Source: CAZAGT01 sp964484515 | GTDB lineage: Bacteria; Desulfobacterota; DSM-4660; Desulfatiglandales; HGW-15 | Reading direction: 5' to 3' | Length of the DNA stretch: 20,220 nt | NCBI GenBank assembly: GCA_964484515.1 | Contig: CAZAGT010000048.1 | Span: forward strand, 1-20,220 | Shown: positions 14,711-20,220 of the stretch, piece after piece | Numbering within the stretch: position 1 is the first letter of the stretch | Layout: each line of letters begins with the position of its first letter | Program-made: the position numbers and the translations under genes | The notes under the pieces: model-generated | What the model saw: the letters and a program-made list of their open reading frames with translations, nothing else | Told to the model about the DNA's origin: nothing | The model's database searches: none

Positions 14711-15556
14711 TCACAGCACTGCTTCTTTATGCCGGGCACAGTGGCACTGAATGTTGACTGCGACCGGTAGACTGGCGATGTGGGTTGGATAGGTTTCGAC
14801 ATGGACATCTAATGCGGTAGTCGTTCCCCCTAATCCCTGGGGGCCTATCCCGAGACCGTTGACGGCCTCCAATATTTCTTCCTCGAGTCGAGCGACATTC
14901 GGATCATGGTGCCGCTGTCCGACGGGGCGCAGGAGCGACTTTTTCGCAATCAAGGCTGCCTGCTCGAAGGTGCCGCCGATGCCTACACCGACAAGCAGCG
15001 GCGGGCAGGGATTCGGCCCGGATTCGGCCACCCTCTGAACGATGAAGTCCTTAACGCCGTCAATGCCTGCGGAGGGGGGAAACAACACCACTCGGCTCAT
15101 GTTTTCGCTGCCGAATCCCTTTGGAGCAAGATGCAGTTTGAGCCGGTCACCGGGTGTTACTTCCACATGAATGATTGCGGGGGTGTTGTCTCCGAAGTTC
15201 TTCCTAGTAAGAGGGTCAACGGACGAGGCGCGCAGGTGACCTTCCCGATACCCTTGGCGGACACCTTCGTGGATGGCTTCGTTCAGCTCGCCCCCCGTCA
15301 CGTGGACCTCCTGGCCAAGTTCTACGAAGACCACCACCAGTCCCGTATCCTGGCAAAGGGGTATCCCTTCTTTTTCAGCGATCTTTGCATTTTCCTGTAA
15401 TTGCTGAATGACACTTCGGCCTGCCGGCGAGGCCTCCTCGCGATACCCCTTTTCAAAGCCCTCAACGACATCGCGACCAAGGATCGTGTTGGCCTCAATG
15501 CAAAGTCGCTTAACCGTTCGAGTAATGTCCTCGGCCGATATCTCCCGGATGGTCAT
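14711..15556 (-). CDS. Class I fumarate hydratase, alpha (N-terminal) subunit
   Basis: 281 residues from the ATG at 15556. AAGGAGT (15561-15567) is well spaced for it and overlaps an alternative GTG six bases upstream. The three Fe-S cluster ligands are Cys68 (Pro-Leu-Cys-Gln-Asp-Thr-Gly), Cys184 (Asn-Pro-Cys-Pro-Pro) and Cys271 (Ile-Gln-Cys-His-Cys). Gly-Gly-Thr-Phe-Glu and Gly-Leu-Gly-Gly-Thr-Thr-Thr motifs match the family. The oxygen-sensitive cluster fits an anaerobic host. It pairs with the downstream beta subunit. Tartrate dehydratase alpha is the main alternative. Confidence 0.9.
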   Translation of the reverse strand: MTIREISAEDITRTVKRLCIEANTILGRDVVEGFEKGYREEASPAGRSVIQQLQENAKIAEKEGIPLCQDTGLVVVFVELGQEVHVTGGELNEAIHEGVRQGYREGHLRASSVDPLTRKNFGDNTPAIIHVEVTPGDRLKLHLAPKGFGSENMSRVVLFPPSAGIDGVKDFIVQRVAESGPNPCPPLLVGVGIGGTFEQAALIAKKSLLRPVGQRHHDPNVARLEEEILEAVNGLGIGPQGLGGTTTALDVHVETYPTHIASLPVAVNIQCHCARHKEAVL

Positions 15557-16001
15557 GGGCACTCCTTTGGTTTCGTACGCAGTAGGTATTTCGGTTGAAG
15601 ACCGAAGGTTTCCCCGACTTTGGGGGGTTTACGCGCCTCGGGCGGACCGAAGTTCTTCGAAAGTGTACCAAGCTTGGAATAAAGCCATACAACACCCTTT
15701 CGGTTTTGCCTCCAACCTCCAACCTTAACGCCTTACGTCTTCTATCTTCCACCTTTTTCCGTCTGTAACGAAGGATATTCGAAAAGGCGATCACGGTTCA
15801 AGGGAATTGTGGAGGCTGAACCGCATGCGTTCAGGGAATCGGTCCACCTCGCTGGCGGCCCCTCCGGCTTTAGGCTTGATAATGGGCCGCCCATTTTGTA
15901 TGGTTTCTACGTCTGATGCGTGGATCTGCTGAGACGATGAGCTTTCGCCATTTCATCCGCACATCACCTGTAAAGACTCGGCCACAAAGGAGGATCTTAT
16001 C
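15557..16001. other. Divergent intergenic region, no gene
   Basis: 445 bp between the divergent fumarase alpha and enolase-superfamily genes. Visible structure is a small hairpin TTCGGT-5 nt-ACCGAA (15590-15606) in the fumarase leader and a C/T-rich tract around 15710-15765. AAGGAGG at 15986-15992 serves the downstream gene. I see no clear promoter or remnant gene. Confidence 0.6.
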
Positions 16002-17183
16002 ATGAGCAGGATCGATCGCGTTGAGGTTCATGAATTCACTTTCGAGGCCGATGACCTTGGCGTCGTGTCTCAAGCCGTCGGCGTCGCCAACATCGTATAC
16101 TCGAAAGGGAGCACATTGCCTCTGTCGCGATACGGCATTGTCATTCAGACGGACGACGGCCTCAGGGGCGAATATGTGACCCACTGGGTGGCTACCAAGG
16201 CCTCCTTGGCCCAAACGCTGATGCTGGCCCCACAGCTCATCGGCCGCGACCCTGAAACGCGTGAGGAGATCTACGACGACCTCAAGCGCGAGCTCAGACA
16301 CTACGACCGCATGGGACACGGCCCTCTCGATATTGCTCTATGGGATCTGGCCGGCAAGAAATACGGGGCCTCTGTTTCAGCACTCCTTGGTGGATTCCGT
16401 AAACACCTCAAGACCTATGCCAGCAGCTACCATGGCCAAGAAGAGGGCGGGGGTCTCGATTCACCGGAGGCCTTTGCCGATTTTGCGGAGCGCTGTAAAG
16501 GGCTCGGGTATGAGGGGTTCAAGATCCACGGCTGGCACGACGGCAATGCCCGTCGCGAGGCTCGGAACGTGTTGGGGGTGCGAGAGCGCGTCGGTGACGA
16601 GATGTATTTGATGATCGACCCGGCCTGTCAGCTGCGCACCTTTGCCGACGCTGTCTACGTGGGTCAAGCCTGTGACGAGGCGGGCTACTTCTGGTACGAA
16701 GACCCGTACCGCGATTCCGCTGCCTCGGCGTTCAGCCACCTCAGGCTGCGAGAGATGATCCAGACCCCGCTGCTCGTGACCGAGCACGTCCGCGGCTTGG
16801 AACAGAAGGCGAATTTTGTGCTGGCGGGCGGCTGCGACATGATCCACGCCGATCCGGAATTCGATATGGGAATAACCGGCTGCATGAAGATCGTCCACCT
16901 GGCCGAGGCCCTTGGTATCGACCTTCAGATTCATGCGGCCGGACCAGCTCAGCGGGCGTGCATGTCGGCGATCCGCAACACCCATTTCTACGAGCTGGCC
17001 TTGGTCGGCCCCGGAATGCCCAATGCAGTGCCTCCCGTTTATGTCTGCGGCTACAGCGACCAGCTCGAAGACGTCGACGAAAACGGCTGTTTTCCGGTCC
17101 CCCAGGGGCCGGGGTTGGGTGTGCAATATGATTGGGATTTTATTACGCGCCGGCGTACAGAGGAGCATGTGTTTGAATCGTAA
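16002..17183 (+). CDS. Enolase-superfamily (mandelate racemase/muconate lactonizing) enzyme
   Basis: 393 residues, normal for the superfamily. The ATG follows AAGGAGG with good spacing. The N-terminal capping domain spans about 1-125 and the barrel about 135-370. Catalytic candidates are the Lys174-Ile-His176 motif on strand 2, metal ligands Asp206, Glu233 and Glu261, Asp288, and His311 (Gln-Ile-His) on a late strand. A Lys-x-His and Asp/His arrangement suggests proton abstraction from a carboxylate substrate, such as dehydration of an acid sugar, but the exact substrate cannot be read. Divergence from fumarase makes supply of central metabolism possible, without proof. It is cytoplasmic, with a hairpin right after the stop. 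Confidence 0.85.
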   Translation: MSRIDRVEVHEFTFEADDLGVVSQAVGVANIVYSKGSTLPLSRYGIVIQTDDGLRGEYVTHWVATKASLAQTLMLAPQLIGRDPETREEIYDDLKRELRHYDRMGHGPLDIALWDLAGKKYGASVSALLGGFRKHLKTYASSYHGQEEGGGLDSPEAFADFAERCKGLGYEGFKIHGWHDGNARREARNVLGVRERVGDEMYLMIDPACQLRTFADAVYVGQACDEAGYFWYEDPYRDSAASAFSHLRLREMIQTPLLVTEHVRGLEQKANFVLAGGCDMIHADPEFDMGITGCMKIVHLAEALGIDLQIHAAGPAQRACMSAIRNTHFYELALVGPGMPNAVPPVYVCGYSDQLEDVDENGCFPVPQGPGLGVQYDWDFITRRRTEEHVFES

Positions 17184-17185
17184 TT

Positions 17186-17216
17186 GAGCGAAGCGTCGGT
17201 TATGGAGCTTTCGCTC
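17186..17216 (+). terminator. Hairpin after the enolase-superfamily gene
   Basis: GAGCGAA (17186-17192) pairs with TTCGCTC (17210-17216), extended by GC/GC across a bulge, starting two bases after the stop codon. There is no T run, so it is terminator-like by position only. Confidence 0.4.
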
Positions 17217-17274
17217 TCAGCTGTTAGCTCAGGACACGGAAGAGGCGGGTACGAGGAACGGGGGGGAGAGTAGC

Positions 17275-17439
17275 ATGGCACGGAAAAGGGATCGTGACAT
17301 TGAGAAGTCCTATACGGTTGAGCAGACGGTGGCCCAACTGAGGAGACTTGCGGATTGTCTCGAATAGGGCAGACCCGTTCAAATACAGATTGCCGGTGAA
17401 AGACTGTCCATTCCGACAAGCGCCCGGAAGTCCGATTAG
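17275..17439 (+). pseudogene. Amphi-Trp-domain-like gene broken by TAG codons
   Basis: ATG 17275 follows a GGGGGGGAGAG. The 30 codons to a TAG (17365-17367) read like the start of small amphi-Trp-domain proteins: Glu-Lys-Ser-Tyr-Thr, then Val-Ala-Gln-Leu-Arg-Arg-Leu-Ala-Asp-Cys-Leu-Glu. The frame continues past the TAG with Gly-Arg-Pro-Val-Gln-Ile-Gln-Ile-Ala-Gly-Glu-Arg-Leu-Ser-Ile-Pro, which fits the next strands of that domain, up to a second TAG at 17437-17439. The expected acidic C-terminal strand is not evident. Decay is the simplest reading; TAG readthrough is a remote alternative. No other gene was supported in 17184-17735. Confidence 0.5.
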
Positions 17440-17559
17440 GTTTTCAACAGAGGGGATTGTCACTTGCACGAGGAGGGATATGACTTCGGGGATAGTCTGC
17501 TTGCTTCTCAGCATCGGGCAAAAGAACAGGGGCGACGGATTTTGTGCTTTATCGCTCAA

Positions 17560-17600
17560 CCAAGGGGGAATCCCTTGGAAATGGGTAATAAAATACCCAT
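17560..17600 (+). other. Tandem hairpins upstream of the lipoprotein gene
   Basis: Two adjacent perfect 7-bp stems: CCAAGGG/CCCTTGG (17560-17578, 5-nt loop) and ATGGGTA/TACCCAT (17581-17600, 6-nt A-rich loop). They are 136 bp upstream of the lipoprotein start and may be a regulatory or terminator structure. Confidence 0.4.
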
Positions 17601-17735
17601 TGTCGGCCTTAAGAAAAAGTGGCAGTATATTGCGATACTTGCGCACCTTTTTCCTCGTTCTTGCTCGATTCCAAAGATTGACCGACATTCGTCTGGGGAA
17701 AGACACGAATCCGCAGGTAGTCGGAACCAAAGAGG

Positions 17736-18668
17736 ATGATTAAAAAGATGGCTGCAAGAAGTTCGTTGGTCGAAATTTCGGCCACTCTCGTAATCGTCTA
17801 TTTGCTTACCGGGTGCCTTACCCCGGAAAAGCGAGCTGTCTTCGTGGTTACTGAAGAATACAGTTCGGAAGATGTGCCAGATGACAGCAAGGCAGAGTCA
17901 TCCGATGAAGAAGAACGAGCAGGGGCGCCGGAGAAGAAGTATCCCGCCAGAAAGTATCTCTATGCCAAGATGACCTGTAATATCCGTTCCGGGCCAGGGA
18001 CCGAGCATCCGGTTGTTGGTGTGGCTTCTCAAGGACAGCGGTTTCAAATTGCTTATCGTGTCGGGGGTTGGTACAAACTCAAGGATGAAGAAGGTGAACC
18101 GGAGCGCTGGATGCATCGCAGCGTCCTATCCACTCAAGAGGAAAAGCAAACGGCGGCACCGGCTACCGCAAAGAGTACGACTCCGTCCGCCGGGACGCCG
18201 GATGCAGGTCTTCCGCCCAGCGTTGATGGCGATACTCATCCTGCGGTGGACGACATCAGCATTGCCAAAGGTGAAGACATTTACAATGCGATTCGGGAGA
18301 AATATCCGCTGCTGGAATTGTCGCCCTTTTTTTCGGACTGGATTGAAAAGGCAAACGTGGTCATAGAGATTCCGGAAGAAGAGTGGACAAAGCTCTCAGA
18401 GCATGAAGCCAAGAGTCTCGAGTTGTACACGCAGAGCCTGGTGTCCACGCTTCGTTCACGGCCGGAGGGCTATTTTCCGTTCAAGGGCACGAGGATACGG
18501 CCCAGATGGTACGCTCCAGGCAATCCGATTTGGGAAAAGGCGTATGACAATTGCAGACACGCGTGTGACGATTGCTGGAGAATATCGGTCGGCAAGATCT
18601 CGGAAAAGGATTCCTACGGCATGAAAATCATTGAGCAGGCCCGGATTGTAGCCAAAGGTAACTCTTGA
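17736..18668 (+). CDS. SH3-domain lipoprotein
   Basis: 310 residues. A Lys/Arg start and hydrophobic stretch end in the lipobox Leu-Thr-Gly-Cys27, so it is probably lipidated and exported. An acidic linker (41-65) is followed by a bacterial SH3 domain (about 72-134, with Asn-Ile-Arg-Ser-Gly-Pro-Gly and Gly-Gly-Trp-Tyr-Lys), which usually binds peptidoglycan or envelope ligands. A Pro/Ala/Thr linker leads to an unrecognised domain (about 175-310) with a Cys273/Cys277/Cys280 cluster. GAGG abuts the ATG at 17736, so ATG 17748 may be the true start. It seems to be an envelope protein of unknown job. Confidence 0.75.
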   Translation: MIKKMAARSSLVEISATLVIVYLLTGCLTPEKRAVFVVTEEYSSEDVPDDSKAESSDEEERAGAPEKKYPARKYLYAKMTCNIRSGPGTEHPVVGVASQGQRFQIAYRVGGWYKLKDEEGEPERWMHRSVLSTQEEKQTAAPATAKSTTPSAGTPDAGLPPSVDGDTHPAVDDISIAKGEDIYNAIREKYPLLELSPFFSDWIEKANVVIEIPEEEWTKLSEHEAKSLELYTQSLVSTLRSRPEGYFPFKGTRIRPRWYAPGNPIWEKAYDNCRHACDDCWRISVGKISEKDSYGMKIIEQARIVAKGNS

Positions 18669-18800
18669 GATGAGATCCGGCCTAAGATGGCCCGGTCAGT
18701 GTGTGACTTTTTCCATAATGTGGTTTTTCTTCCACAAATCGCATGACGGGTTTGGGCACGGGGATTGGGCTAACCACCTTCCTCAGTGATACTTACGAGA

Positions 18801-18950
18801 CTGTCGAAAAACCGGCTACAGAGAGGCTAATGGAAAACGCCCAGGTGCAAGGCTTCCGAAATCCCGAGGAATGAGGCGTACATAGGAGTACGCTGCAGTG
18901 ACGAGGGATGAGGGTAACGCCGTCGATGGGCGTTTTCCGACAGCCTCTGC
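18801..18950. repeat. 150-bp palindromic repeat, copy B
   Basis: Nearly identical in its core (18849-18921) to copy A, in the same orientation, about 14.7 kb away. The inverted ends are 18823-18848 and 18922-18947, with an additional end-like motif CTGTCGAAAAACC at 18801-18813. The loop pairing GGCGTA/TACGCT at the centre has one base change relative to copy A. Confidence 0.8.
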
Positions 18951-19079
18951 AGAAAAGTTCATAGAGATTGCGTGAACGTGCATATTTCTTGAACAGGAAA
19001 AGATTGCTGAACCCTCCCCAACATGCCTGAGACGGCAAAAGGTAGTCATCCGGAATTTTGAGGTCTTAGGTGCGCGTGA

Positions 19080-19268
19080 GCGGCTCCCAACATTCGAGCC
19101 GCCGCGTAAGGGTCCGTTTTTGCGGGGCTTTACATTGCCGCCGAAAGCCCATTGGCGACGGGATCAACCGCGGATCAAGAATTCCAAAAGAGGGCTACGT
19201 AACCGGTATCCAAACAGGAGAATAGGATACGACTTAGCTTCCAGACCGGAAAGGGGGAAAGACCCTTT
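19080..19268 (+). other. Hairpin-rich leader of the sensor gene
   Basis: Four inverted repeats in 190 bp: GCGGCTC/GAGCCGC (19080-19102), GGGCTTT/AAAGCCC (19125-19150), GTATCC/GGATAC (19206-19230) and AAAGGG/CCCTTT (19250-19268). All pair perfectly. It does not match any riboswitch class that I recognise by eye, including the c-di-GMP type. It could be a structured 5' leader or chance. Confidence 0.3.
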
Positions 19269-19306
19269 TAGGGCGGAGGAGCAGTAGCTTCGCAGACGAG
19301 GTCTTC

Positions 19307-20220
19307 ATGAAGTTCCGACCCTGGCCCAGCATCCTGAAATGTTTTTCGCTTCTTTACGTCATTTCTTTTGCCGCACCCGGCGCATATGCACAAGTCACCG
19401 AAAAACAACAAGAATACTCAAAAATAGTTGTAGGTCTTCAAGAGTCCTACCCTCTCTACGAGTATGTCGAAGAGGAGGAGGTCAGGGGCTTCAACGTCGA
19501 AATCCTGCAGGCCCTTGCGAAAAGGTTGGGCATGGAGATCGAATGGCGTCCCATGCTTTGGAGCGAAGCCTACACCGCTTTGGAGAACGGGGACGTAGAT
19601 GTGCTCTGTATGCCGATGAGTGAAAAACGACAGCAACATTTTGATTTCACGGCGGAAAGCATTTCGAACCCCTCTTCGGCGATGTTTGTGCCTAACAGTT
19701 TTTCGGGCCCCGTGAGATTGGAAGACCTTGCCGGACTCACCGTAGCCGTCAAAGATGGGAGTATTGCGCATGAGGTCCTTTCGCAAAAAATAGAAGGGGC
19801 GATTGTGGTTCCCCTCGATGACGACCTGAGGGCCCTCCGGTACGTTGAGAAGGGTTGGGCCGCCGTTTACCTGGGGGACCTTTACACCGGGCTGTACCTC
19901 GTTCGGAGGCATGGGCTCAACAAGATCAAGACCGTTGGCGCTCCGCTACCGTTGGGTTCCGTGCGAATCGCGGTCAAGAAGGGCAACGACCAGCTCCTAT
20001 CCAGGTTGAACGAAGAGCTGACGGGTCTGAAGAAATCGCCCGAATACGAACGGATCAGGGACAAATGGTTCGGCGAGGCATCGGTTGTCAGCTCTGCTTG
20101 GAAAAGGGTCTTGCTCATTGCGGGCGGGATTTGCGCGTTCCTGGGCGTGGTGACCCTGTTGGTCCTGCTGTGGAACTATGCGCTCCGGCGTCGGGTGGAT
20201 GAACGCACGCGGGACCTGCT
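19307..20220 (+). CDS. Periplasmic solute-binding sensor protein, N-terminal part
   Basis: The first 304 residues of a gene that leaves the window. The ATG is preceded by GAGGT. A signal peptide (about 1-28, Ala-Tyr-Ala) precedes a type 3 solute-binding domain (about 40-258), with Val-Val-Gly-Leu-Gln at its start, Gly-Phe-Asn-Val-Glu-Ile-Leu and Asp-Val-Asp-Val-Leu near the binding cleft, and Arg-Asp-Lys-Trp-Phe-Gly at its end. A transmembrane helix (about 265-288) is followed by a charged Arg-rich start of a cytoplasmic segment. This is the BvgS/EvgS-like layout, so a histidine kinase or cyclase output probably follows off the edge. The ligand is likely an amino acid or similar small molecule. 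Confidence 0.88.
   Translation, partial: MKFRPWPSILKCFSLLYVISFAAPGAYAQVTEKQQEYSKIVVGLQESYPLYEYVEEEEVRGFNVEILQALAKRLGMEIEWRPMLWSEAYTALENGDVDVLCMPMSEKRQQHFDFTAESISNPSSAMFVPNSFSGPVRLEDLAGLTVAVKDGSIAHEVLSQKIEGAIVVPLDDDLRALRYVEKGWAAVYLGDLYTGLYLVRRHGLNKIKTVGAPLPLGSVRIAVKKGNDQLLSRLNEELTGLKKSPEYERIRDKWFGEASVVSSAWKRVLLIAGGICAFLGVVTLLVLLWNYALRRRVDERTRDL

Larger units (their letters stand above)
18669..19306. other. Intergenic region with repeat and hairpins
   Basis: 638 bp with no supported gene. It holds the second full palindromic repeat (18801-18950) and a run of hairpins at 19080-19268 ahead of the sensor gene. Open frames across the repeat are shared with copy A and reflect its sequence, not a protein family. 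Confidence 0.65.

Noticed and set aside
14906..15400. Plus-strand frame of 164 codons opposite fumarase alpha
   Set aside because: Antisense to a gene with three conserved cluster cysteines; no domain in the plus-strand product.
16461..17168. Minus-strand frame of 235 codons opposite the enolase-superfamily gene
   Set aside because: Shadow of a gene with a strong ribosome site and complete catalytic residues.
18816..19049. Minus-strand frame similar to one at 4069-4334
   Set aside because: The similarity comes only from the palindromic DNA repeat that both cross; ends and lengths differ and there are no ribosome sites.
19120..19270. Possible c-di-GMP (GEMM) riboswitch before the sensor gene
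   Set aside because: The conserved GEMM core segments could not be found by eye; only generic hairpins remain.
1..20220. CRISPR array, tRNA or rRNA genes
   Set aside because: No regularly spaced short repeats and no recognisable tRNA or rRNA sequence were seen on either strand.

Overview
The window looks like a chromosomal segment of an uncultured, probably anaerobic Gram-negative bacterium, best guessed as a Desulfobacterota (deltaproteobacterial) relative. This rests on the moderately high GC content, the class I two-subunit Fe-S fumarase, a B12-dependent radical SAM protein, predicted sigma-54 promoters, the LuxR-type regulator and several lipoprotein or periplasmic proteins. The assignment is inference: there is no rRNA gene or other marker.

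Layout. Bases 1-567 are gene-poor, with a 49-bp dispersed repeat and the decayed tail of a TPR protein. A cold-shock protein (568-768) and a cobalamin-binding radical SAM enzyme of the DUF4070/HpnP-like type (1110-2588) follow. Next is an accessory stretch (2589-5175): a sigma-54-preceded LuxR-type regulator, a remnant of an AbiEii-type toxin, a palindromic 150-bp repeat and a Phd/VapC-like toxin-antitoxin pair on the minus strand. A metallo-beta-lactamase-fold hydrolase (5176-6255) faces away from the TA pair.

The core is the plus-strand cluster 6549-12399, with 12689-13849 following. It encodes a membrane TPR protein, a receiver protein with a catalytically dead GGDEF domain, a PilB/GspE-type ATPase with four MshEN (c-di-GMP-binding) motifs and an unrecognised C-terminal extension, a zinc-finger membrane protein with a pseudopilin-like outer domain, a prepilin, and a receiver-TPR protein. 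Start/stop overlaps argue for co-expression, and a good -24/-12 element lies 115 bp upstream. The usual partners (PilC, PilD, PilT, PilMNOPQ) are absent here. I read it as an atypical, c-di-GMP-responsive type IV pilus/type II secretion-like module. It is the best candidate in this window for an undescribed system.

A strong convergent terminator (13850-13879) separates this cluster from the minus-strand fumarase beta and alpha genes (13940-15556). Then come an enolase-superfamily acid-sugar dehydratase/racemase-like enzyme (16002-17183), a broken amphi-Trp-like gene, an SH3-domain lipoprotein (17736-18668), a second full copy of the 150-bp repeat, a hairpin-rich leader and a transmembrane sensor with a periplasmic solute-binding domain that runs off the right edge (19307-20220).
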